Shown here: in pieces, positions 9,353 to 17,357 of the stretch
How positions within the stretch are numbered: position 1 is the first letter of the stretch
How the letters are laid out: every line of letters starts with the position of its first letter
Source: Gramella sp. KN1008
GTDB taxonomy: Bacteria; Bacteroidota; Bacteroidia; Flavobacteriales; Flavobacteriaceae
Assembly: GCF_004332155.1 (NCBI RefSeq)
Contig: NZ_SJDV01000005.1
Span: forward strand, 140,237-204,236
Length of the DNA stretch: 64,000 nt
Direction of reading: 5' to 3'
Notes under the pieces: model-generated
What the model saw: only the letters and a program-made list of their open reading frames with translations
Database searches by the model: none
What the model was told of the DNA's origin: nothing
Made by a program: the position numbers and the translations under genes

Positions 9353-9366
9353 ATGATATATATCAT
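9353..9366. promoter_or_regulatory. Perfect 14-bp palindrome, candidate operator
   Basis: ATGATATATATCAT is a perfect palindrome 52 bases upstream of the start of the leftward 597-residue gene, in the divergent gap shared with ffh. The TGAT-N4-ATCA core resembles sites of the CRP/FNR family, but AT-rich palindromes also arise by chance. Confidence 0.35.
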
Positions 9367-9469
9367 ATAAGAACCCAATTATCTTTGATAAGTATAGAAT
9401 TGTGGCATGTGACAGTATTATATTGAAGGGGCATCTCGAAATAAACTTTTCACTTCAACTACAAATCAT

Positions 9470-9477
9470 TAAATTTG
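9470..9477 (+). promoter_or_regulatory. Bacteroidota-type -7 box for ffh
   Basis: TAAATTTG matches TAnnTTTG and lies 45 bases before the ffh ATG, giving a leader of roughly 40 bases. The -33 region (TTTTC) is a poor match. Confidence 0.5.
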
Positions 9478-9522
9478 CAACTCGCTGCCCGGCAGCGATA
9501 GAATAAAATCACAGGAAAGAAT

Positions 9523-10851
9523 ATGTTTGATAATTTAAGTGACAAGTTAGATAATGCCTTACACGTTTTAAAAGGGCATGGCCAGATAACTGAAGTTAAC
9601 GTAGCGGAAACCCTTAAGGAGGTTAGACGTGCGCTGGTAGATGCCGATGTTAACTATAAGATAGCCAAGGATTTTACCAATACGGTAAAAGAAAAGGCGC
9701 TGGGGCAGAACGTACTTACGGCCTTAAAGCCGGGGCAGATGATGGTAAAGCTTGTAAAGGATGAGCTTACCGAATTGATGGGAGGAGAAGCCGAAGGTAT
9801 CGATCTTTCAGGGAATCCATCTGTGATCTTAATGTCGGGTCTTCAGGGTAGTGGTAAGACCACTTTCTCCGGAAAACTTGCTAATTTTCTGAAAAATAAA
9901 AAAACGAAAAAACCTCTTCTTGTTGCTTGTGACGTTTACCGTCCCGCGGCGATCAATCAGCTTCATGTAGTAGGAGACCAGGTTGGTGTTGAGGTATATT
10001 CGGAAGAAGGCAATCAGGACCCGGTAGCTATTTCAAAGAATGCTATCGCTCATGCTAAAGAGAATGGTCATAATGTGGTGATCATCGATACTGCGGGTAG
10101 ACTCGCTGTGGATGAAGCGATGATGACCGAAATATCAAATATTCACCAGGCCATCGAACCGAATGAGACCTTGTTCGTGGTAGATTCGATGACCGGTCAG
10201 GATGCGGTGAATACAGCGAAAGCTTTTAACGACAGGCTGGATTTTGACGGAGTAATTCTTACCAAATTAGATGGTGATACTCGTGGTGGTGCGGCCATCT
10301 CAATTAAATCTGTAGTTAACAAACCAATCAAGTTCATTGGTACGGGTGAGAAAATGGATGCTATTGACATCTTTTATCCTTCCCGTATGGCGGACAGGAT
10401 CCTCGGGATGGGAGATGTTGTGTCTCTTGTTGAGCGTGCCCAGGAGCAATATGATGAAGAAGAAGCGAGAAAGCTTCAGAAAAAGATCGCCAAAAATAAA
10501 TTTGGTTTCGATGATTTTCTGAATCAGCTTCAGCAGATCAAGAAAATGGGGTCTATGAAAGATCTTATGGGAATGATCCCTGGTGCCGGCAAGATGCTTA
10601 AGGATGTAGATATTGATGATGATGCGTTCAAGGGGATTGAAGCGATTATCCACTCCATGACACCTGAAGAAAGAAGTGAGCCTAAGATTATCAATGCGAG
10701 CAGAAAGAAAAGGATCGCTAAAGGTTCTGGTACCTCTGTTCAGGAGGTGAATCAGCTGCTTAAGCAATTCAACCAGATGGGTAAGATGATGAAGATGATG
10801 CAAGGTGGCGGTGGCCGAAAAATGATGCAAATGATGAAGGGAATGAAATAA
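9523..10851 (+). CDS. ffh: Signal recognition particle protein Ffh (SRP54)
   Basis: A 442-residue GTPase that binds 4.5S RNA and signal sequences of nascent membrane proteins and delivers ribosomes to the FtsY receptor. The N domain covers about residues 1-90. The G domain shows the P-loop GLQGSGKTT at 106-114, DTAGR near 190 and TKLDGD near 248. The methionine-rich M domain runs from about 300 to the end, closing in GKMMKMMQGGGGRKMMQMMKGMK-type sequence. Length is normal. A TAAATTTG box precedes it. The transcription terminator hairpin begins inside its last codons and contains the stop codon. Confidence 0.98.
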   Translation: MFDNLSDKLDNALHVLKGHGQITEVNVAETLKEVRRALVDADVNYKIAKDFTNTVKEKALGQNVLTALKPGQMMVKLVKDELTELMGGEAEGIDLSGNPSVILMSGLQGSGKTTFSGKLANFLKNKKTKKPLLVACDVYRPAAINQLHVVGDQVGVEVYSEEGNQDPVAISKNAIAHAKENGHNVVIIDTAGRLAVDEAMMTEISNIHQAIEPNETLFVVDSMTGQDAVNTAKAFNDRLDFDGVILTKLDGDTRGGAAISIKSVVNKPIKFIGTGEKMDAIDIFYPSRMADRILGMGDVVSLVERAQEQYDEEEARKLQKKIAKNKFGFDDFLNQLQQIKKMGSMKDLMGMIPGAGKMLKDVDIDDDAFKGIEAIIHSMTPEERSEPKIINASRKKRIAKGSGTSVQEVNQLLKQFNQMGKMMKMMQGGGGRKMMQMMKGMK

Positions 10852-10863
10852 TTCCCTTTTTTT
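10838..10863 (+). terminator. Intrinsic terminator overlapping the ffh stop
   Basis: AGGGAAT (10838-10844) pairs with ATTCCCT (10851-10857), followed by seven T. The TAA stop of ffh (10849-10851) is in the loop and right arm. The T-run then leads directly into the folD leader. Confidence 0.7.
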
Positions 10864-10895
10864 GATTTAATATCCAATATTAACACAACTAATAC

Positions 10896-11798
10896 ATGAC
10901 TATTCTCGACGGTAAAAAGGTGAGCAACGATATCAAAAATGAGATCGCTGCTGAGGTTACCAAAATAAAAAAGCGTGGTGAAAAAGTACCACACCTGGCG
11001 GCTATCATCGTTGGGAAGGACGGGGCGAGTTTAACCTATGTAAACAGTAAGGTAAAAGCCTGCCAAAGAGTAGGTTTTGAATCCTCACTTTACCGTCTTC
11101 CAAACACTGTAAGCGAACTTGAGTTGTTAGATAAGATCGCAGAGCTTAATCAGAATGATGATATTGACGGTTTTATAGTGCAGTTGCCATTACCACCGCA
11201 GATAGATACTCAGAAAGTATTGAATGCCGTGGACCCCGATAAGGATGTTGATGGCTTTCATCCAACCAACTTTGGAAAGATGGCATTGGATATGACCACA
11301 TTTATTCCGGCTACTCCTTTTGGGATCCTGGAATTACTTGAGAGATATGATATTCCAACTAAAGGGAAACACACTGTTGTTATTGGAAGAAGTTATATTG
11401 TAGGAAGACCTATGAGCATTCTAATGGGAAGAAGTGGATTTCCAGGAAATTCAACGGTTACATTAACCCATGAATTCACTAAGAACATCACTCAGGTAAC
11501 CTCTCAGGCTGATATCATTATTATTGCGGTTGGTATCCCGAATTTCCTGAAAGCTGAAATGATTAAGGACGATGCGGTAATCATTGATGTAGGGATCACC
11601 CGGGTACCCGATGAGAATACAGAAAAGGGTTATGTGATTAAAGGTGATGTTGATTTTGATAATGTAAGCAAAAGAGCTGCATATATTACCCCAGTGCCGG
11701 GAGGTGTGGGGCCTATGACGGTTTCCATGCTCTTGAAGAATACCTTGCTTGCAAGGGAGAGACACAAAAAAAGAGCTATGGAGGCTCAGAAGAGATAA
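10896..11798 (+). CDS. folD: Bifunctional methylene-THF dehydrogenase/methenyl-THF cyclohydrolase FolD
   Basis: A 300-residue cytoplasmic enzyme of one-carbon metabolism that interconverts methylene-, methenyl- and 10-formyl-tetrahydrofolate using NADP(H). The substrate-site segment YVNSKVKACQRVG (about 50-62, with the conserved catalytic Lys), the QLPLPPQID motif near 99-107, the nucleotide-binding GRSYIVGRPMS near 165-175 and the C-terminal PGGVGPMTVSMLL are all in place. Length is slightly above the usual 285-295 because of a basic tail. It lies 44 bases after ffh, past the likely ffh terminator, and shares a bidirectional terminator with the gene on the opposite strand. Confidence 0.98.
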   Translation: MTILDGKKVSNDIKNEIAAEVTKIKKRGEKVPHLAAIIVGKDGASLTYVNSKVKACQRVGFESSLYRLPNTVSELELLDKIAELNQNDDIDGFIVQLPLPPQIDTQKVLNAVDPDKDVDGFHPTNFGKMALDMTTFIPATPFGILELLERYDIPTKGKHTVVIGRSYIVGRPMSILMGRSGFPGNSTVTLTHEFTKNITQVTSQADIIIIAVGIPNFLKAEMIKDDAVIIDVGITRVPDENTEKGYVIKGDVDFDNVSKRAAYITPVPGGVGPMTVSMLLKNTLLARERHKKRAMEAQKR

Positions 11799-11802
11799 AT
11801 AA

Positions 11803-11835
11803 AAAGAGGTCTAATTATTTTTAGACCTCTTTTTT
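11803..11835. terminator. Bidirectional terminator between folD and the DUF1232 gene
   Basis: A-rich sequence plus GAGGTCTAA pairs with TTAGACCTC plus T-run around a 6-base loop. A-tract on one side and T-tract on the other let it serve both convergent genes. Confidence 0.88.
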
Positions 11836-11837
11836 AT

Positions 11838-12251
11838 TTAAGCAGCTTCTTCAGTCTCTTCATTCTCGAGCTTCCAGTCCAGATAGTTGTGAAGATCAGA
11901 TTCAATGAACCTTAATCCAAAGGTTAGAACTGCGAAATCATCAATGTAGCCCAGACCCGGAATGAAATCAGGGATTATATCCAGTGGATTGAGGATATAG
12001 AGAAATGAAAATGCGATGGTAGCAATAGTGAACCAGGGTACCTGCGTATAGACTCCTTTTCGGTAGTCTTTTAGCATTCCGTACATCACTTTTCCCAGTT
12101 CAGCATATTTCCTAAGCATGTTGGAATTGATGATCTTATCGGCGATCTCCTGCTGATTTCTCATCGCCACATTTACATCATCATCATCAATTTTGGTGAT
12201 CTCACCTTTTACAAACTCTTCATCGATTTCTTTTTTCTTTTTTCCGAACAT
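11838..12251 (-). CDS. YkvA family (DUF1232) protein
   Basis: A 137-residue protein with a charged N-terminus (FGKKKKEIDEEF) and a hydrophobic core containing the DUF1232 signature, PLDIIPDFIPGLGYIDDFAVL, at about residues 92-112. That motif defines the YkvA-like family, small proteins thought to sit at or in the membrane with no established role. It is 19 bases downstream of the AI-2E-type permease gene on the same strand and probably cotranscribed with it. The frame ends just before a shared terminator with folD. Confidence 0.85.
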   Translation of the reverse strand: MFGKKKKEIDEEFVKGEITKIDDDDVNVAMRNQQEIADKIINSNMLRKYAELGKVMYGMLKDYRKGVYTQVPWFTIATIAFSFLYILNPLDIIPDFIPGLGYIDDFAVLTFGLRFIESDLHNYLDWKLENEETEEAA

Positions 12252-12270
12252 ATTTCCTTTGTTTAATTAC

Positions 12271-13290
12271 TTATAATCTGTGATGGGCATTTCCGTATTC
12301 CTTCTTATATATTTTCAGGATAAGAAGAAAAAGGGAAATTAGCAAAGGCCCGAATATTAATCCTATAAAACCGAACAGTGGTACTCCAATGATCACACCA
12401 AAAAGGGTGATGAGTGGATGTACGCTGGCCAGCCTTTCGAGTACGTATAAGCGTATAATGTTATCTGTAGAACCAACTACTACAAAACCATAGATAAGCA
12501 GGGCTACGCCCTCCCAGTCACTCCCCTGTGCAAAGAGTAGGATGGAGGCGGGGATGATCCCAATGGCTGTTCCTATAAAGGGGATCATCGAGCCTATAGC
12601 GGTGATCACGAACCAGAAAAATGGATCTGGTACTCCAAAGATCAGGAATCCGATAAGGGCGATGACACCCTGAACTATTGCGACGAGGGGAATTCCCAGG
12701 GCATTCGATTTCACCAGTTCGTTGCTTTCTTCCCCAATAATGCGCAGATTGTCTTTTCCGAGAGGAATGTATGTAATCATGGATTCTCTCATGGATTGCC
12801 TGTTGGTAAGCATATAATATAACATGAAATACATGATTCCTATTGCTATAAAAGCATTGAAAGTTCCCCCAGCCAGGTTCTGAAGATTTGCGGAAACCCA
12901 GTTGGTAATGGATGAAGTATCTATCGCAGAACTTATTTCAAAGCCCAGGTATTCTTCGGTAACCAGCATTTGTTTTTTTAGAGCGCGCAGCACACGTTCT
13001 GAATTAGCCACAGCTTTACCTATCTTGGAGGTAAGCATAAAGGCTATAGTGGATACCGGGATCAGGATCCCAACAAAAGATAGGGTCATGAGCAGAGTAG
13101 CGGCTAAAGGAGCTTTCCATCCCCGGTTTAACAGGGCTTTCATCCATCTCTTTAATATTACATATAGCGTAACCGCACCCAGTACCCCGGAAAGATAGGG
13201 CAGGATCTCCTTGAAAATTAAAACCGTTAAGAAAAGAATTAGTAGCAGAACAAAGATCTGTCGTACTAAAGACGGTTTAAGTCTATCCAT
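12271..13290 (-). CDS. AI-2E family (YhhT/TqsA-type) transporter
   Basis: A 339-residue polytopic inner-membrane protein with about eight hydrophobic segments, including a helical pair at the N-terminus and a PLFGFIGLIFGPLLISLF segment at the C-terminus typical of the AI-2E transporter family. Members export or exchange varied small solutes (autoinducer-2, and Na+/H+ or polyamines in some cases), so the substrate cannot be assigned. A polar stretch at about 75-135 likely faces the cytoplasm or periplasm. It is followed by the DUF1232 gene and preceded by a VOC gene 26 bases upstream on the same strand, so the three may form one leftward operon. Confidence 0.88.
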   Translation of the reverse strand: MDRLKPSLVRQIFVLLLILFLTVLIFKEILPYLSGVLGAVTLYVILKRWMKALLNRGWKAPLAATLLMTLSFVGILIPVSTIAFMLTSKIGKAVANSERVLRALKKQMLVTEEYLGFEISSAIDTSSITNWVSANLQNLAGGTFNAFIAIGIMYFMLYYMLTNRQSMRESMITYIPLGKDNLRIIGEESNELVKSNALGIPLVAIVQGVIALIGFLIFGVPDPFFWFVITAIGSMIPFIGTAIGIIPASILLFAQGSDWEGVALLIYGFVVVGSTDNIIRLYVLERLASVHPLITLFGVIIGVPLFGFIGLIFGPLLISLFLLILKIYKKEYGNAHHRL

Positions 13291-13315
13291 ATTTTAGTAG
13301 TTGGTTAATATGCTT

Positions 13316-13738
13316 TTACTTCGCGAACAGTTGATCCATATTTTTAAATGCTTTGAACTCCAAGGCATTTCCGCACGGATCTCTAAAGAACATGGTAGCC
13401 TGTTCCCCGGGTTTCCCCTCAAATCTTATATACGGTTCTATAACGAATTCTATATTCTTGCTTTTTAGCAATTTGGCAAATTCATGAAATACGTTCCATT
13501 GTAATACTACTCCAAAGTGCGGTACAGGCACCTCTTTTCCATCTACCGGATTGGAAATAGAAGCTTTTATTTTTGTGGGATCCTGATGATGGATCACGAG
13601 TTGATGACCAAAAAAGTTAAAGTCTACCCAGTGATCACTACTCCTGCCTTCACCGCAGCCAAGGGTTTCTTTATAAAATTTACGACATTTCTCCAGGTCT
13701 GAAACCGGGATTGCCAGGTGAAAAGGTTGGATCTTCAT
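13316..13738 (-). CDS. VOC superfamily (glyoxalase/bleomycin-resistance fold) protein
   Basis: A 140-residue single-domain protein with two beta-alpha-beta-beta-beta modules. It opens [20 protein letters not shown], with His 7 in a metal-ligand position of the first module, and has [14 protein letters not shown] near 119-132, with a Glu typical of the last VOC metal ligand. His 53 and/or His 74 could complete the site. Such proteins act as glyoxalases, dioxygenases, isomerases or resistance proteins, and the substrate is not evident. It is the first gene of the leftward group with the AI-2E-type permease. Confidence 0.85.
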   Translation of the reverse strand: MKIQPFHLAIPVSDLEKCRKFYKETLGCGEGRSSDHWVDFNFFGHQLVIHHQDPTKIKASISNPVDGKEVPVPHFGVVLQWNVFHEFAKLLKSKNIEFVIEPYIRFEGKPGEQATMFFRDPCGNALEFKAFKNMDQLFAK

Positions 13739-13850
13739 GTTCTTGATATTAATAGTTGACTTGCCAATTTAATAAATGCCGGAAAAACCAGACATTTTAA
13801 AATTAACAAGAACTGGATATAATCCAACAAGGCCTATCGCTAATAATCTG

Positions 13851-14651
13851 TTAAGATTTGAATTTTCGGGGCCTTTTTCCTTTTTTGGTCTTCGTACTGC
13901 CCGAAGTTTCTATCACCGAACCTTCTTCTGTTTTAGTAGATTCTCCCAGCAGTTTGTGGATGGTATTGAGTTCTTGCTTTGTTAGATCGCGCCATTTCCC
14001 CACCGGCATATCCAATTCCACGTTCATAATTCGAATGCGCTTAAGTGAAGTAACCTCGTAACCTAAAAATTCACACATCCTCCTTATCTGTCGGTTCAAT
14101 CCCTGGGTGAGTACGATGCGGAAAGTATGTTTCCCTAGTTTCTCCACTTCACATTTGCGGGTTACAGTATCAAGAATAGGAACTCCACCAGCCATTCGTT
14201 TGACGAACTCCGAGGTGATAGGTTTGTTCACCGAAACTATATACTCTTTTTCGTGATTGTTCCTGGCACGCAGGATCTTATTTACAATATCCCCGTCATT
14301 CGTCAGGAAAATTAGACCTTCGCTTGGTTTGTCCAGTCGGCCTATTGGAAATATTCTTTTAGGATAGTTTATATAATCTATAATATTGTTCTTTTCCACC
14401 CGGGTATCTGTGGTGCAAACAATACCTACGGGTTTATTGAAGGCAATGTAGACATTAGGTTCCTTGAGCTCGGCTTTTGAAACAGGCTTCCCATCCACTT
14501 TAACAATATCCCCAGCTGAAACTTTAGTTCCCATTTCGGGTACCTTGTCATTTATGGTAATGCGTCCCTGATCTATCAATTTGTCGGCTTCTCTTCTCGA
14601 GCAATAGCCTAACTGACTCAAATATTTATTAATCCTAACTTCGTCTCCCAT
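13851..14651 (-). CDS. rluF: Pseudouridine synthase, RluF-like
   Basis: A 266-residue RNA-modifying enzyme of the RsuA family. An S4 RNA-binding domain covers about residues 5-55 ([20 protein letters not shown]), and the catalytic domain contains [10 protein letters not shown] with the nucleophilic Asp at 107. [20 protein letters not shown] (around 185-204) is the family's second signature and is close to the RluF/RluB type, so 23S rRNA is the likely substrate. A Lys/Thr/Ser-rich tail (after about 245) is a low-complexity extension. Its start is divergent from the sigma factor gene. RluF rather than RluB is my best call from the short C-terminal half. Confidence 0.85.
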   Translation of the reverse strand: MGDEVRINKYLSQLGYCSRREADKLIDQGRITINDKVPEMGTKVSAGDIVKVDGKPVSKAELKEPNVYIAFNKPVGIVCTTDTRVEKNNIIDYINYPKRIFPIGRLDKPSEGLIFLTNDGDIVNKILRARNNHEKEYIVSVNKPITSEFVKRMAGGVPILDTVTRKCEVEKLGKHTFRIVLTQGLNRQIRRMCEFLGYEVTSLKRIRIMNVELDMPVGKWRDLTKQELNTIHKLLGESTKTEEGSVIETSGSTKTKKGKRPRKFKS

Positions 14652-14786
14652 ATCGGTATTTCTTTCTTTCGCAAAGATACAAGATAAGATTTCGGGAGCC
14701 GATGATGAAAAAAATTAAAATTTTTAAAACCTCAGGCAACCTTTCGTAACTTTCCAACGTCTATATAAATAGAAGGCCTTTTGAGA

Positions 14787-15353
14787 ATGGTAAAAGTCAT
14801 ACAGCTTTTTAAGAACGAAACCTCTTTAATTGACAGGGCGGCAGCGGGAAACCGGGATGCTCAGCAAAAGTTGTACGAGATACATTCGCCAAAGATGTTA
14901 AGTGTTTGCAGGCAGTATATAAAAGACCTGCACCATGCGGAGGAAGTGATGCTTAACGGTTTTTTTAAGGTCTTTACGCATCTGAAGGATTTTAAAGCTG
15001 AAGGTAGTTTTGAAGGCTGGATAAGAAGGATCATGATAAGGGAAGCTATATCTTTTTTAAGGCAGTATAAAAAACTTGATTTTCATGAAGACCTGGGTTT
15101 TGAGTCGAAAGAGGTTTTCAACAATATAAATTCTGAAATGGATGTGGCCGATATACAGAATGTGATAGACACTTTGCCTGAAGGTTATAAAATGGTATTT
15201 GTGTTGTATGCGGTGGAAGGTTACAAGCATACTGAAATAGCAAAGATGCTTGATATTACTGAGGGGACATCAAAATCCCAGTTATTTAAAGCAAGAAAAA
15301 TGCTTCAGGGAAAATTAAAAAAGATTAACTCAACAAGCTATGGCACCACTTAA
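14787..15353 (+). CDS. RNA polymerase sigma factor, ECF-like
   Basis: A 188-residue sigma-70-family factor when started at the ATG at 14787; a TTG two codons upstream is less likely. Region 2 spans about residues 15-90 (RDAQQKLYEIHSPKMLSVC through FEGWIRRIMIREAISFL). Region 4 spans about 125-180 and contains a helix-turn-helix: LPEGYKMVFVLYAVEGYKHTEIA followed by LDITEGTSKSQLFKARKML. These architecture features are those of ECF factors, which switch on small regulons, often for envelope functions. The next gene starts 14 bases before its stop and encodes a one-pass membrane protein, the usual place for a cognate anti-sigma factor. Confidence 0.9.
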   Translation: MVKVIQLFKNETSLIDRAAAGNRDAQQKLYEIHSPKMLSVCRQYIKDLHHAEEVMLNGFFKVFTHLKDFKAEGSFEGWIRRIMIREAISFLRQYKKLDFHEDLGFESKEVFNNINSEMDVADIQNVIDTLPEGYKMVFVLYAVEGYKHTEIAKMLDITEGTSKSQLFKARKMLQGKLKKINSTSYGTT

Positions 15354-16107
15354 ATTTGAAGATCATGTAAAGGAGCAGCTGGAGAAGAGGGAGATCCGGC
15401 CATCTGCCGAAAGCTGGAACAAACTCAGTGCAAGGCTGGATGAGGTTGAAAATAAACCTGGAAGAAAATGGTGGGTTTCTGCTGTAGCCGCAGTTGCCGT
15501 GATCGTGATCGCCTCTATGATTTTTATAAATCAACAAAATGAATCTGCCGATCCAATAGTTGAAAATCCGGCTGAAATTCAGGATAATGATCCGCAAAGA
15601 TCTGCTGATTTCAAAGAGCCTGTGCAGGTAGCATCTGAAGAGCAAAATGATACTCAGGATAAGGAAATAGAGGAGGTGGAATCGCCTGTGGTGGAAAAGG
15701 ATGTAATTGCTGAAGATGGGTCCCAGTCAGAATCAGAGACTGGCCAGCTTGCTCAGAATACAACAGAAAATAGGATCATTATCGAACCTGTATCTCTGAA
15801 GCCGCCACAACCTGAAACAGCTACACCGGTAAAATTTACTGAAAAGATAGATGAATTGCTGGCCAGGGTTGCGCAACAAGAAAGTCCGGGGGAAGATATT
15901 TCAGAAGCAGAGCTCAGCGTACTCCTTGCTGAGGCAGCCCGGGAAATAAAAGAGGGAAGAAGCGGAAGTGATGCATACCTGGACGCAGATGCACTACTGG
16001 CAGATGTAGAGTATGAAATGGAACAATCTTTCAGGCAGGAAGTCTTTGAAGTGCTTAAGGAGGGATTCCTCAAAGCCAGAACCGCTATTGCAACAAGAAA
16101 CGAGTAA
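15340..16107 (+). CDS. One-pass membrane protein, candidate anti-sigma factor
   Basis: A 255-residue protein whose start overlaps the sigma factor stop by 14 bases, implying translational coupling. The N-terminal 45 residues are cytoplasmic-type (FEDHVKEQLEKREIRPSAESWNKLSARLDE), a single membrane helix follows at about 47-63, then a long acidic, low-complexity region (65-160) and a helical C-terminal region (160-255). No zinc-binding HxxxCxxC anti-sigma motif is seen. The short N-terminal segment may bind the sigma factor, as in flavobacterial sigma/anti-sigma pairs. The anti-sigma role is inferred from position and topology only. Confidence 0.75.
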   Translation: MAPLKFEDHVKEQLEKREIRPSAESWNKLSARLDEVENKPGRKWWVSAVAAVAVIVIASMIFINQQNESADPIVENPAEIQDNDPQRSADFKEPVQVASEEQNDTQDKEIEEVESPVVEKDVIAEDGSQSESETGQLAQNTTENRIIIEPVSLKPPQPETATPVKFTEKIDELLARVAQQESPGEDISEAELSVLLAEAAREIKEGRSGSDAYLDADALLADVEYEMEQSFRQEVFEVLKEGFLKARTAIATRNE

Positions 16108-16218
16108 AATTATTCATAATTCAATATCAATAAAACCCCCGAAAGGGTCATTCATCAATCAATTTCTGATGAGGAAGACATTTGTCTGAATCGAAAGAAC
16201 ACTAAAAACAATTTAAAC

Positions 16219-17250
16219 ATGAAAACTATCATTATCTATTTTACTTTGGTTCTATTCACTTTTGCAACTCAGTTTGTGTATTGCCAGGAAGTTGATCAGA
16301 AAACTACTGAAGAAATAATGGAATCAAAAAAACAGGAGATCGTTCAGGATGAAAAAGGAAAGCTGAAAAGAAAGGTAGAAGAAATCAATTCAAGGCTTGA
16401 AAAAGGTGAGATCACTGCTAAGGAGGCTGAAGAACAGAAAAAAGAAGCTGCAGAACTTCATGCGAAGAACATCGAAAATCGAATTGCCATTGTAGAAAAC
16501 GAAATGGAGTTGGAAAAAAGGAACAGAGGGTCGAAAACATATATTGCTCTTGGGGATGATGGCAAGGTTATTACTATTAAAATAAATGAAGATCGCGAGA
16601 AACAATATGATAAAAGAACTACCAGTGATCTGGTTATCGCGGCAGGTTTCAATAATGCACTTGAAGATGGCCAGTCCCTTAATGATTCTGACTTTAAGAT
16701 AGGCGGAAGCCGTTTCTTCGAAATAGGCTGGGCATGGAAAACCAGGGTCTTTGATAAATCCAACTGGCTACGCCTTAAGTATGGCGTTTCTTTTCAGTTC
16801 AACGGGCTGAAGCCAACAGATAACCGGTACTTTGTGAGCGAAGGAGAAGATACGTTCCTTGAAGAATATGATCTTAATCTTGATAAATCAAAATTCAGAA
16901 TGGATAATCTTGTGGTGCCGGTACATTTTGAATTTGGGCCATCAACCGTTAGTGAAAGCAAGAACTATGTAAGATACAATACAAGAGGAAAGTTCAAGAT
17001 GGGACTGGGTGGTTATGCCGGATTCAATATTGGAGAGCGGCAAAAACTGAAATATGAACTGGATGGAGATAAACAGAAGGATAAGCTTCAGGGAGATTAT
17101 AATACCAATGATTTTGTCTACGGGTTAAGCGGTTACCTTGGATGGGGATGGGCCACCTTATATGCTAAATATGACCTGAATCCCATCTTCCAGGATCCGA
17201 ATCCCGAAATTCATAATATTTCAGTAGGACTTAGGTTCGACGTTGATTAG
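16219..17250 (+). CDS. Outer-membrane beta-barrel protein with N-terminal coiled coil
   Basis: A 343-residue exported protein. A signal peptide occupies about residues 1-22, ending near YCQE. Residues 30-100 are Lys/Glu-rich and helical, with heptad-like spacing (EEINSRLEKGEITAKEAEEQ). From about 115 to the end the sequence alternates aromatic and hydrophobic residues in beta-strand fashion (FFEIGWAWKTRVF, WGWATLYAKYDLNPIF) and ends in HNISVGLRFDVD, typical of a barrel's last strand. It lies 112 bases after the candidate anti-sigma gene, so it may be a target or partner of that system. Not assigned to a named family. Confidence 0.75.
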   Translation: MKTIIIYFTLVLFTFATQFVYCQEVDQKTTEEIMESKKQEIVQDEKGKLKRKVEEINSRLEKGEITAKEAEEQKKEAAELHAKNIENRIAIVENEMELEKRNRGSKTYIALGDDGKVITIKINEDREKQYDKRTTSDLVIAAGFNNALEDGQSLNDSDFKIGGSRFFEIGWAWKTRVFDKSNWLRLKYGVSFQFNGLKPTDNRYFVSEGEDTFLEEYDLNLDKSKFRMDNLVVPVHFEFGPSTVSESKNYVRYNTRGKFKMGLGGYAGFNIGERQKLKYELDGDKQKDKLQGDYNTNDFVYGLSGYLGWGWATLYAKYDLNPIFQDPNPEIHNISVGLRFDVD

Positions 17251-17264
17251 CCATAATAAATTTG

Positions 17265-17272
17265 TAGTTTTG
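17265..17272 (+). promoter_or_regulatory. Bacteroidota-type promoter upstream of dnaG
   Basis: TAGTTTTG at 17265-17272 with a TTG at 17243-17245, 19 bases apart, matches the TTG-N19-TAnnTTTG promoter consensus. Transcription would start near 17279, inside the hairpin annotated next. Confidence 0.55.
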
Positions 17273-17322
17273 CAGGGCTTTAAAAGAGGATTAATTCCTA
17301 TTTTTAAAGCCTTGTCTTTTTT
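17273..17322 (+). terminator. Long hairpin with T-run between the OMP gene and dnaG
   Basis: An imperfect long stem (CAGGGCTTTAAAA paired with TTTTTAAAGCCTTG, and an inner AGGA/TTCCT) is followed by TCTTTTTT. It probably terminates the upstream OMP transcript, but it also lies downstream of a promoter-like motif and so could sit in the dnaG leader. Confidence 0.7.
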
Positions 17323-17357
17323 ATTAATTTCAGGAACTCTTAATAAATCTAATCCAG

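Noticed and set aside
9379..9391. TTATCTTTGATAA as a second operator or plus-strand promoter
   Set aside because: It contains a TATCTTTG-like box and a small dyad, but no gene starts at a sensible distance and the region is AT-rich.
10300..10830. Minus-strand open frame of 176 codons inside ffh
   Set aside because: It is His-, Ile- and Phe-rich, as expected of the reverse complement of Met/Lys-rich M-domain codons, and has no independent support.
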